From the NCBI GenBank assembly GCA_022376515.1, contig WTXI01000001.1, positions 1,674,001 through 1,738,000 of the forward strand: a DNA stretch of 64,000 bases, written 5' to 3'. The position numbers and the translations under genes are program-made. Position 1 is the stretch's first letter. Each line of letters begins with the position of its first letter. The notes below the pieces were generated by a model. It was not told the origin of the DNA and did no database searches. It saw only the letters and a program-made list of their open reading frames with translations. The stretch is from Lactifluus volemus (lineage: Eukaryota > Basidiomycota > Agaricomycetes > Russulales > Russulaceae). Below are positions 23,348 through 35,700 of this stretch, piece after piece.

Positions 23348-26300
23348 ATGGAGTCCCCTTCAGCACTCACATTCACAATAGAGCCAACTGATCCACCTTT
23401 CTCTCATCAAGCCAACGGTAGACCTTCAGAAGATGTAGCGAGCTTGACTTCCTTCAACCCTTTCTCTGAAGACGACGAGAACGATCAATCTTCTTATGCT
23501 CTCATGACCTCTCTTTTCTCCATGGTGAAGAGCACATTCACCGCTCCTTTGTCGTCAGTACCTGCTCCCGCAGCTGCCGGGACCACTGCTGCTGGCGCTT
23601 CCAATGCTGCACCCGCCGACCGAAGACGCCCATCAGCATCAGTCGTGCAGAACCACTCTCTAATGAACCCTCGCGCTCATCTACAGAACGTCCACCGTCT
23701 CTAAGTGTTATCCCGTCTCATATTGCCCCTCCTCTTGTATCCTTAACTCCTGTCGTATCCGAAGAGCTTTCCTTTAACACAGATTTTGATCTGTCATTCC
23801 CCCGTGGAACGTTCATCAACTCGTCTGTGTCTGATAGCCTGGATGGTGGCATTTATGGAACTACCATTCCTGGTTTCTCAATTCCAGAGGACGCCCGAAG
23901 TATCAGGACGACGGGCAGTGCCAACCGCTCCGCATCAGTGTCCAAAGTTATACGGAGAATAAGAGGAGAAGGTATGCCGCGTGACGAGTTGATTGTTGTG
24001 TGAAGGTTTCACGTTATGCAGGTCTCTCACGAGATTATTGGATGGACGACAAGACGTGCAGGGAATGCTATGATTGCAAAAGCGTGTTTACTGCATGGCG
24101 GCGGAAGCATCACTGCCGGATATGCGGTTCGTCTTTATCGATAGCCGTGGTACATTACTACAATTAACCTTGACAGGTCAAATATTCTGCTCTCGCTGTG
24201 CTTCTAATATTATCAAGGGTTCCCGTTTTGGCCATGACGGTAGGATTCGTGTCTGCAACTTATGCTTGGAAAAGCTGGCGAGCGTAGATGAGGACGACGA
24301 CGACGACCGGCGGTCCATCTCGAGTGGAGTTTCGCCGTTTGCCGCGCACCAATTTGGATCAGACTCGTTGGCTATGGGCCTCGTGCGACACTCACAGTCC
24401 CCATATGCCGCATCTCAGTTGTTTGGTCGTACAGACGAACCATTCAACTTATTCTCCATCGCCGAGACCAGGAGACGCATCTCGGGATCAGATGAGGGAA
24501 GCTTTTCATCTAGACCGTTGACGCCACTTGATCAGCCTCTGGAAAGCCCTTGGGGACTCCAAGGGTACAAAGCAGCTGCTCCTTTCCGACGCGGTCTTGG
24601 GGATGATGATAAGGATCTCAGCATCGTCACAAACACATTTTCTCGGGATACCCCACCTATAGCTTCCGGAGCCAAAACCCCACTGGACTTTCCGGTGACA
24701 ATTCCCGTCCCCGGTGGCGCGATGAGCTCTATTCAGTTTCCCTTGAGCTCCCCAGAGCGTCAACCCGACAGCCCTGTGCCGCAGAGCATGCCGCGGTCTC
24801 GTTACAACTCGTATGCCGATTTTGAGTCTTCCACACCATTCATTCGAAGTCGGGTGCAAAGCCGACTCACGGACTTCTTGATGATTGGGGAGCCCGGATG
24901 GCGCACCAGGCGCGAAAGTACAGCGTGCGTCCCTTGCTTCATGTATCTACTTTGATTCCCTCATTTTATTTTTTCAGATACGCGCAAGAGCTTAATCTCG
25001 TTTCCATGTCCCATCTACAATTGATGCTTCGGCAGATGCTTACAACGGCAAATATTCCCAATGTACTAGAGTGGGAAGACACTCTTTTGAAGTTGGCTCT
25101 CAAGATCGCTGGCGAACTAGCTTTCACTGCGCATCCTCATCGTCAGGGTCCAGACATGGACGTTCGACGCTATGTCAAAATCAAGAAGATTCCTGGAGGT
25201 GCCCCTAAAGACTCGGAATACGTAGACGGTGCCGTCATCACTAAGAATGTCGCCCACAAGAGTATGACAAGATTACAGCGACATCCTAGAGTCATGTTGG
25301 TGACGTTTCCATTGGAGTTCAGCCGCGTGGAGGGTCAATAATGCACTTCGGTCAAATTGTGCGCCAGGAGAAGGAGTACATGGGTAACCTCGTCAGCCGC
25401 ATCGCAGCCTATCGTCCTCATGTGGTTCTGGCGGAGAATTCCGTTTCAAGATTGGCTCTTGATGCTCTCGCAAAGCAAGGAATTGCCGTTGCACGGTCTG
25501 TCAAACCGTCTGCCATACAGTTTGTTGCGCGCATGACTCAAGCCGACGTGTTTTCCTCGATGGACAAACTAGCCCTGGAACCTCGCCTAGGTCATTGTGC
25601 ACGTTTTCGTATCCAGACCTTTGATCATCCCCTAATTCCGGGCCGTCGAAAGACATACATGCGTTTTGAGGGGTGTAATCGCGAAATGGGATGCACCATT
25701 GTTTTGAGAGGAGGTGACCGGGACACGTTGCGACGCATCAAACTTGTCACTCGGTTCTTGACATTCATCGTTCGCAGTCTGAAACTCGAGACCCATCTTT
25801 GGAAGGATTCCGTCATCGCTTTACCTGCCCTCCCTTCAGATGCAGTACCCTCGGACTATCCATTTCGTCCTGACGACGATATATCCTCTTCCCATCTCAG
25901 ACCTCTCGCTCTAACTCCGGGATCTACGCCTATCAATCACGACCCTACCGAGGCAGACTTACCAGATGACGATGCAGAGCAGTTACGCCACTCACGTCGT
26001 ATTCAACAGGCATTGGATCCGTATCTTACCACGTTCATTTCCGTATCGGCAACTCTCCGCTTTTCACCCCCTTATCCTCTAAGCCGTATGAAAGAGCTAG
26101 ACGGCGAGCTGATACGTGCTAAACAAGCGTGGGAAGATGAAGTCGTCAGACGTGAGGAGAAGGAACCAGCCACCCCCATTCGATCCACCCCTACTCCCAA
26201 ACTCTCAGGCCATGAGGATGTCAAGGCGCAGATTGAGTCTCTATCTAACCCCGCTTTTCCTATATCACCCGGAGAAACATCGTCTACCGACGGTGAATCA

Positions 26301-29300
26301 GGATACTTCGACTACAAACCAAGCCTTCCCTCCTCTCAAGTCACCCTATCTACCCCTCCACCCTATCAGACACCCACTGAGGAGTCTTTGTTACCCCTTA
26401 AGACTGCTGATGATATCACCTTGGAAGGTCGATACAGCCTTGTGAAGTGGCAACATCAAGAGTACCAACGAATGTGGGAATGGTACCTCCAGAAGAATGC
26501 AGACGACTTTGTCGTGGAGAAATACCAGTGTATCAGCTTACAGGAATACACGCTTCCGATCGAGGAGTACGATCGTCATTCCGCTTGTTTCCCTCCTTCA
26601 CTTCGCTATATCAAATATTACGGAGAAAATGACTGCACCCTAGGACAATTCATCGAATCGTCTATAGCGGAGACCTTGTCCTGGTCCATGGATGCCAAAC
26701 AACCGATTTGTACAGGCAAAGGCTGTAATCAGCCATTGTCACGACACTGCAAGGTATACGTTCACAGTGAGACAAAAATCTTCGTGGCAGTCGAGCAATG
26801 GGACGGACAGATCGTTGGTGCCGGCCCAACGCCTGAGCTTACAACCACATGGAGCGCTTGTCGTATCTGTGGCTCGGCTACCCCGTTCATTCCCGTTTCC
26901 GAAGACATGCAGCGCTACTCGTTTGCTAAATTCCTCGAACTTCACTTTTACCCGGCAGACGTGCAGCTTGTCCAGGGCGCAGGCTGCGAACATAACATCT
27001 ATCGGCACCACATTCGCTACTTTGCAAAACGCGGGATGACTGTTAGGTTCCAGGCAGACCCATTACACTACACGAGATTGTGTTTCCTCCTATGCGTATC
27101 CGAGTTCGACCAGAGACTCAGCTCAGTCTCAAGAATGCTGATTATGAACGGCTAATGAATCGCAATTCTCGGTGGTATGCGGCGCTCATGTACGACCTCA
27201 GTCTGATGAAGATGGACGCGGCAACGGGGGACGAGGAAATCGATGAAAAGTTCACCTCTGAACTTAGCCTGAGGGCCGAATCGGAGAAAGCCGAGGTGAT
27301 TCGCCTGGCGAACAAGATATATCATGAATCGTTACCTACCGACACGCTTGCTCTCAACCAAGTCCGGTCTTACCTTCAGGACAAGATTGTTGCTTGGCAA
27401 GCGGACTTTGATAAGTTACCCAAGCCGAAAGCAGTGTTTACCGAAAAAAGCGGAAGACGGGCGTCCACCTTTGGAACTGTTCGGGCCATCTGGCCCAGAA
27501 GGTTTGACTTACCTGGGATGCACGACAACGCAGTCCCCTCCTCTGGTGTTTCGGAAGCCGAGGAATCGGCACCACTTCCCAGCACGCGACGAGGGACGGG
27601 AAATTCGGTCGTATCGGTCTCATCTGCGTCAGAAGCTTCTGAGACAGAGGGAACGCTTGAAAAAGTAAAGACCAACGGGACTCAAGGATCAGAGAATACA
27701 ACAGAGCCTGTAACTGAACCCCCACCAAGTTCAGAGCCTGCGCAATCAGTGAAGTCGGATCCTGACAGCGATTCTACTATCAGTGCTCCCAAAGGGGCCA
27801 CAGTTGCAACAAGTGTTGCGCTCGAGCTCCCCGCTTCGGTCAGCGTGGTGATTCGAATACAATTATTGAGGCTGACATCACCATAGGAAACTCATTCCCC
27901 GGATTCCAATGTTCTTCCCGGGGTGATAGCAAGTTCCAGGCTTCCGAGACGCCAAATTAAACGCCCGAGTGTAGCTGAACTAGTGAAAAGATACTCCGAA
28001 TTCTTACCTCCTCAAGGTCTCGAAGAGCTAGCGAAAACGGCCTTATCCCCTCAGTTCGACACAGCAGAGAGCGAGCAAGAGGTCGCAGCGCCCTGGCCTA
28101 AACCACAAGCTAGCAAGAACAGATTTAAGCGATCCTTGGCAAGAAGACCTTCTGCTTCCGATTTCGAATCTAGCTATGCAGCGAACGTTGCTCCCAGGTA
28201 TCTCACGCATAGCAGAAGGCAAGCGCGACAACCGTCACAATCTAGCCGGATACCTGGCCCAGTGAATTCATCCAACTACACTTCCCGTCAGCACTCCCCT
28301 GAAAAATCTATCCTATCTGCCGACTCCGATACAGCAAGCAAACCTGGTCTCTCGGGCAAAGGTTTTGTCTCAAGCGTTGTAGGAAGGAGTGCCACTGCAA
28401 AACATGGCCGAGGTCTGGGGAAGGAGAAGGCTCAACCACGTACTGCTTCTGGTACGGTGGGCAAGGGTGTCACTGTACGCCGCGGCGTCGTCCCTCCAGG
28501 AAACAGAGTTTTCAGTATTGCCAAACACTTCGAACGCATCAACAAAGATAACGAACGCGCTAATCGTCGATATGCGGTCATTCGTGGTCGACGCGCCCGT
28601 CCTGTTGCCTCCTCTCGTGCTACGGTCGAAATACTAGACAGTGTGAAAGACGCCATACAGGATGAATCAGAGAGCTCAGACTCATCCAGCGAGGCCGACG
28701 ACGAAGGTGGAGATGACGAGGACACGCATAAATCGTCAGATAAGATGTCGCCAGAGTCATCCAGTACTCTTCCGACTTGCGGAAAGGACGATGAGCCGAA
28801 GACTCTATGCCGGCGGACTTACCAGAGTCCAACCTTCCATCGAGTTCAGGAAACAGACCCACAGTACTCTCAGAGTCACCCCAGACTTCACGGAGAGATA
28901 CTGTGTCTTCTATGTCTTCGACTCCATATCTTTCATCTACTACAGACCCGAAAGCTCCCATGTCCTCACCTCTCTACGACCCTGACGTCAGCACCCCCGG
29001 CCAAGAACGCAAGTCATTGCTCAAGGCACTTTCCGGTTTCTGGCCTCAGAACCTACCTCACCGTGCCCGGGTGGATGATGAAATGGACGATCCTATAGGG
29101 GATCCCGAACACATTTTCAGAGACTGCTCTATGGTAGTGCGCCTAGATGAGCCCACCTCTATCATTGCTCTCGCCTTGAAGTGAGTGACAACAACTATCG
29201 TCGAGATTGTAATCGATTGATCTTTCCCATCGCAGTTCTCAACAATATCGTGACATGCTTGCGAATTCTCGAGCCGAGAAGCGTCAATCGAGGGAACCAA

Positions 29301-30703
29301 GATTGACAGAAGGTGGCGAGGCCTTCATGCCAGATGATCGTTCTGTGGCTGGCTCAACTTCGACTTGGGGAGTCGTCAATATCGATCCATCCGAAAATGC
29401 TGACCCTACGGACGAGTTAAGAGCCCCATCATCTAAGCTTCCGTGGGCCATCAGTAAGGTTTTCGTTGCTATTGTGCCTCCTTTGTAGGCTGACTTTCTG
29501 ATAGCCTTTAAGAGTGGTGGGCTGACAATCAGCTGTACTGTCCTCTATCCGGAACAATTCGATGCGTTGAGGCGAATGTACGACTGTGACAAGAGTGTCA
29601 TTGAGTCTTTGGCCCGGTGTGTCAAATGGAATGCAAGTGGCGGCAAATCCGGATCTGCGTTCTTGAAGACACTGGGTAAGAAAAAAGAAAGCGACTTGCA
29701 GACGTACTTATGCGAGCCCACTATCTAGACGATCGTTTCATTGCGAAGGAAATGTCCAGGACAGAATTTCAAACAATGGAAACTTTTGCGCCAAGTTACT
29801 TTGCGTACATGTCTTCTGCCGTTTCCGCTAACGTCAGTCCGTTTGACTTTCCCTCTGCCACGCTAATTGCCGTATACAGCGGCCAACGCTTCTTGCCAAA
29901 GTATTTGGTTGTTACAAAATTTCGTTCAAGAAATCTAGCCAGGATAAAAGCAATGGTAGATTGAAGTCCACACAGATGAACCTCATTGTCATGGAAAACC
30001 TATTCTACGACCGCCGGTTTTTCAAGGTAAATTTTAGACGCTCTTCTCGGAAAGTCCACTGAGTTTTTGTCCAAGATTTATGACTTAAAGGGTTCTACGC
30101 GAAACAGGCATGTAAAGTCAACTGGCAGAGAGAACGAAGTCCTGCTGGATGAAAATCTCGTACAAAGTAAGCATGAAGTGCCGAACAGGATAGCGATTCT
30201 CACTTACGATAACGGCCAGCTGCTCATTTAGCTCCTTTTTACTTACGTGAACATTCCAAGCGGATGCTTCGAGGAGCGTTGTATAACGACAGCAAGTTCC
30301 TCGAGGATATAAATGTGATGGACTATTCATTAGTCGTTGGTGTTGATGGCTTGAAGAATGAACTGGTTGTGGGCATCGTTGGTATGTAAAGACTTGAGAA
30401 GTTTTTACACGACCTTACGCCCTCAGATTATGTTCGCACATACACCTTGGACAAGAAACTGGAGAATTGGGTGAAAGAGACCGGATTTCTAGGTGGAGCA
30501 GGCAAGGGCGAGCCCACGGTAGTGACGCCGAAATTGTATCGTCAGCGATTCGTTAGCGCCATGGAGCGCTATTTCCCACTGGTAACGCCCCTAGATCATA
30601 CACTCCGAGCTTGATTCTAATCGTATCCCAGGTTCCTGATAGATGGATGAAGCAAGAAGATGCTCCGGAAGAAGGAAACATCTATAGCCAGACTGGTGAT
30701 TGA
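23348..30703 (+). CDS. FAB1: FAB1/PIKfyve 1-phosphatidylinositol-3-phosphate 5-kinase
   Basis: FAB1 makes PI(3,5)P2 from PI3P on endosome and vacuole membranes. Domains in order: a Ser-rich head; a FYVE finger (exons 24022-24126 and 24177 on) with [15 protein letters not shown] and RVCNLC, which binds PI3P; a TCP1-like chaperonin domain (24980-25800: [32 protein letters not shown]); a Cys-containing regulatory region ([19 protein letters not shown]); a long disordered linker; and the C-terminal PIP kinase (29730-30703) with [24 protein letters not shown] and [13 protein letters not shown]. The length is roughly 2,250 residues with at least ten introns. The frame slips at about 23653, 25339, 27060 and 28808, and each slip is repaired by one added base. 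All catalytic motifs are present, so I regard it as functional with assembly indels. Confidence 0.93.
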
Positions 30704-30843
30704 CCAGTACAGAAAAAATGGCATTCTTATCACGCTCCTCTTTGTTGCCGCTATCAATTCAGCATTCCGCCATTGAACAAGCGCTTTGTCTATACCCACA
30801 CTAGCTATGATACCTTGTGCCAGCAGTACTAAGTAGAACCCAG

Positions 30844-32659
30844 TCATAATGTACGAACTTTTGCGTCTATCCTTGCAAGTGCTTGTGATTGCTGCCTGAT
30901 AGCAGCCGTGAACTGCTCTTTTTTCTCCTTTTTCTCGACACGACGTGCTTGCCGTCCTGCCTTGACTACTCGTTTACGTTCCTTTCTTTCCTCGGCAGAC
31001 TCTTTGCGTGGCCGTCGTGCTGTGATGCCTGATACCGTATTCACTAGTTGGGATGAGCGATTGAATCAAAGCGCACCTGCAGCCTTTCTCACTGGCAAAG
31101 ATTGCGTTCCATCAAGGTCTGAAGTGGGTTTAACCTCAAGGGGGAAGCCCGTCTTAGGGTCTAACCGGATCTTGGGTCCTTTTCGTTCCTCGCGAGCCTT
31201 GATTAAGCGTGGATGGTTTTCGAGGTTCGTGTATGTTGCTGAAAAACCGATGAATGATTCATTACTCCTAGCGCGATATCACTTACTCAGAACCGTTTCT
31301 ACATCCCAACGTTCTCTCCTCTCATCCTCCTCAATTGCGGCGTACACGGCATCGTCCTTGGCTTCTTCTTGATCAAGATCCTCCACGGTTACGCGCTCGT
31401 CACGGCCCATGGCGACACGCAGCGATTGCAATTTCTCCGGGCCTGAGCCATGAAGTGACGGCTTCATTTTGCCGCCTGATACCTCGTAGTTATGTAGGAA
31501 ATCGTCCATGAGAGAATCGAAGTCCTCTCGCGATGTAATGAGCTCTGGTGCCGATTCAGAGTCATCTGAGTTCGGCGGTTCGTCCTCACTCCCTTCATCT
31601 TCGATGTACTCCTTCTCAATCTACAAGTTTGATCAGTGCACAGATGAACGACAGGGCTCATGACGCTTACTTGATCGAACCGGTCATCAAGGTCTCTTAG
31701 GCCATCAGATCGAAATATAGAGGAGCTGCTTATACTGAACCCTGATGCATCTGAGGCCACACCCCTACTGTATCGGCCGCGCATGGCAGAAAACTCTGGC
31801 ATCTGTCCAACTGTGTCCACGTCCTCCGACCCACTGTCGGGGGGTGATGCAACCACCCTGTTGTGGCCCTTTTGTTCCTTCTTGAATAAGGCGAACCTAG
31901 CTTCCCATCCTGCTTCATCGCCATCGTCCGTTTCGCACACCCCACTAGCATTGCTGCCATCGGTCGGCGCATCATCATCTTTAAATTCATAATCGAATGG
32001 TGCGCTCGCATCACGTTCACCATCCTTGATGAGTTCCCCAAAGAATTCGTCATCCAAACCATCGTCCACAAATGCATCGTCGTCCAGAGCTTCCAGAGTT
32101 TGTCTCAGGTGAGGATCCATGTCTGGTTGCAGCCCAGATATCGAACTCGAAATGGCTGCCTGGCGGTCAAAATCACGGGGAAGCTCTGAGGCTGAAGGAA
32201 GGACCTCGGGGGGTAGATCATGAAGGGAAATGGGTATTTCACCACTTCTTTTGTGGACTGTTTCTTTGGTGCCTCCAAGAGGATAGATTCAAAGCCTTCT
32301 TCTTTCTCGCCAACTGGTCGTAGATGCTGCATGTAGTCGTACTCTGTGTCATCAAAGTAGACGCCATAGAGAGACGCTTCGCCAATATCAGATCGTCCGG
32401 GAGCGAGTACAAGGTCTGATGGAGAGAGCGAGGCCTCCAAATCTGCTCTTGACTTTCCCTGGTGAAGGGGATAGGATTACTACGAGTTAGAAGAGACAGG
32501 GCATCTCAAAATGATCGACCTTTTTCGCGTTTTCTCGAACCACTGGTTTGAGGACATGTTGACTTGCATCAGGGTCATTTATGAGAGGATCTCTTTGAGA
32601 CGGTGAACAAGCTGAAAGTGCTGGGCACCTGGTTGTCTAAATATCGACTTGGACGGCAT
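30844..32659 (-). CDS. LTV1: LTV1, 40S ribosome assembly factor
   Basis: LTV1 binds pre-40S particles and must be phosphorylated and released for maturation. From ATG 32659 the product opens MPSKSIFRQPGAQHFQLVHR, the conserved LTV1 head. It continues with YFDDTEYDYMQHLRPVG, then MDPHLRQTLEALDDDAFVDD and DEFFGELIKDGE, with the acidic middle and SREDFDSLMDDFLHNYE. It ends with the basic helix KESAEERKERKRVVKAGR followed by RRVEKKEKKEQF. Introns lie near 32460-32520, 31621-31670, 31230-31290 and 31028-31075. Two frame slips occur, at 32598-32602 (after LVHR) and at a four-base T run 32249-32252. Both are cured by one base. It is convergent with FAB1 and divergent from TAF2 over about 140 nt. Confidence 0.92.
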
Positions 32660-32799
32660 TTCTACACGAGGAGAGCAGCAGCCAATGAGTGCTTTAGAAT
32701 GATGAACACGTGATTTATACGCCAGCGTGACCCTTTGCTGTGGTAGGCACTCATCCGCTCGCACGACTTGGAAAGGGAACAAGTGCTTCTCCCTTAGAT

Positions 32800-35700
32800 A
32801 TGCTTAGAGAGGATATACGCCGGGGCTTTTCAATATAAGTACCACTTAATATCATTCTTATTCTGTCTTACCTACCCCTCTCCTGTCTCTACCAGCCATC
32901 AGAACGTCGTCCTCGAAATCGACTTCGCCGGGGCTCTCTGGGTATGGTTTTTTTTCCCTTTCATCGATCTATTCTTCCCCTGAACACTCTTCAGGGTTAT
33001 ACGGATATACAAATTGTTCCAAATGACAAGTCTCTCAAGCCATTCATCTCCATTGTCGCCAATGCAGTACGTGGAACCACAAGTTCACTATTGTCGCTGC
33101 CTGACGCGTCACTGTAGCCGTCCACAGCGTGACAGTTGCATCCCATCGCGCGGAATTCGTACAATATGACCCCCTTGCCAACCTGACGATTTCGAACTCC
33201 CAAGATGTGCACACTCATCCCGAACTGAAGCGAAAACTCTACTCAGCCCTGGCTGAGGGTGACGAAGGCGAATTGTCGATTGCAATCCCAAAGGAAGTAC
33301 CATTAAAAGTCTTCGGAAGTTTCCATGCCAGTATCGCGGCCAGCGAAGGTGACAATCCAATTTCCGACTCGCAGAGTGATCGCTGATTGGTCCCAGCTGC
33401 CACACCTGAGCCACAAACACCTGGAGCATCAAATGCCCCTACCCTCGAATTTGCGCCTATCACTGTTCACATCGAATACAGTGTGCGACATCCCTCAGAT
33501 GGACTTACCTTCGTTCAACCCTCGGATGCATATCCCTATGTATGCTTTAGATAATTTTGAGCGATTGTGATTTACTAATTGATCGTAGCGCGTACCCCAT
33601 GTATACACGACTCCCTCTTCTCCGGATGCAGCTCGATGCTGGGTCCCTTGCATTGACAGCATCTGGGAGAGGTGTACCTGGGACTTTGAGTTTGTCGTTC
33701 CACGTAGTCTCGAAGATTCCCCAATAGCAGCCATCGACGAGGATATTCAGGGTGAACACCCAACTCTAGTCATATGCAGTGGAGAGCTCGTTGAACAGGT
33801 ACCTTCAAACACTACCCTCACTTCTGTGGTCGCTGAGTTCTTTTGAATGGAAGGTGGCCCACCCCTACAATTCCAATAAGACCATTTTCACTTTTTCCCA
33901 GGCAACACCTACTTCTGTGCAACACATCGGCTTTGCGGCTGGTCCATTCCATATACTTCCCATCTCCGCTGGTGACGCCGTTGGGGATGATTCGAGCAAT
34001 TCTTTACAACCGTTGATGCATTCCTTCTGTCTACCTGGGCGCGAGACTCAACTGGCGGCCTCGGTCCCCTTTGTTCGACAAGCCATGGCTTCTTCACAAC
34101 AGAGTTCGGGTCCTATCCATTTGGGTCTCACAATTCGTTTTCGTGGACGAACCTTCGACAATTCGCTTCGACACTTCTGGTCTGACGATCGTCTCGGTGG
34201 ACCTGCTACACAGTGAAGATGCCATAGACCAAGTGTATGAGACCAGACAGGCTTTGAGTCATGGATTAGCTTGTCAATGGATCGGGATCAATATCCTTCC
34301 GAAAACTTGGTCTGACTTGTGGCTTGTCAATGGACTAGGCTTATACATTACTGGATTATTCCTGCGCAAACTTCTAGGAAATAACGAATATCGCTTTCGC
34401 CTGAAGAAGGACATGGAGCGGGTGGTTGAATGGGATCAAGGCGCAATGCCACCCGTATGCCAACCTCAGATACAAGATCCTCCAGATTCTGCCGTCCTCC
34501 CTTTCATTAACCTTAAATCTCCCCTCGTTCTCCACATCCTGGATCGCCGTCTGTGCAAGTCAGGCACATCACTTGGATTGTCACGTGTTCTCCCAAAGCT
34601 TTTCCTTTCGGCGCTCTCGGGAGAATTGCAAAACAACATATTATCGACCTCCCACTTTCTAAGGACATGTAGAAAAGTGAGCGGGGCCGATCTTACATCC
34701 TTTGCAGACCAGTGGATATATGGCAGCGGCTGCCCAACTTTCGGTTTCTCAGCCAGTTTCAACAGAAAAAAAATGGCCGTGGAGATTACGATGCGACAAG
34801 ATGCACCGGCTTGGAAGGGCTACGAGCATGATGAAGTTCGCAGGACCCTACTCAACCCAGTGCCATTCTTCGAGGTATATTTCCTCATTGCTTCTGCCTC
34901 AGGAACCGCTTAAGAGCTTTACTACTTTCAGGGTCAAATGACTATTCGAATTCATGAAGCCGACGGAACACCGTATGAGCATGTTCTCGATATCCGTTCC
35001 CCGTTCAAGCGATACGAAGTTCCCTTCAATACAAAATACAAACGCGTCCGTCGCAACACAAAACGGTATCTTGCTCGCCAGGCTGCCGCACAAGCAGCTG
35101 CAGAGGGGGACGCGGAGGCCGCAGAGGCCATGGGCATGATTGACATGGGATTTGGGCTGGAGATCTGGGAGAAGGAGAAGGAACGGGAAAACTGGAAAGT
35201 AGCCGACTGGACTGAAGATGATGAACAAGTCATGAGCGGGGCAACCTACGAGTGGATACGAATGGACGCAGACTTCGAGTGGATCGCGATCATTGAATTT
35301 ACCCAACCCGATTTCATGTGGGTGTCACAATTACAAAGAGACAGGGATGTCGTTGCCCAGCTCGAGGTAACACACTCCATTTGTTGCACCATCAGCTTTT
35401 GACTTGATTCCTCAGGCAGTCAGGGCGTTATCGAAGACGCCGAACGCCATTGTTTCGAGCACGTTTACAAAGACAGTCCTTGTCACGAACTACTTCTATC
35501 GGGTTCGTTGCGAGGCTGCCATGGCTCTGGTAACGGTGCGTATACAATTTGGATAAGCATTTCGGTTTACTCATTGCAACTTAGTGCGCCTATCAACAAC
35601 TCGACTTTCTTGGCCTATTTCATCTTTTCAAGCTCTTTCTACGATATTGTTACGATCCGGAGGATTCCCTGCAAGACCTTTTCACCCATTCGTATGTGCC

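Noticed and set aside
33375..33398. A 21-nt intron removing the TAF2 stop codon
   Set aside because: Far below the smallest introns seen in this window (46 nt). Recorded instead as an in-frame stop.
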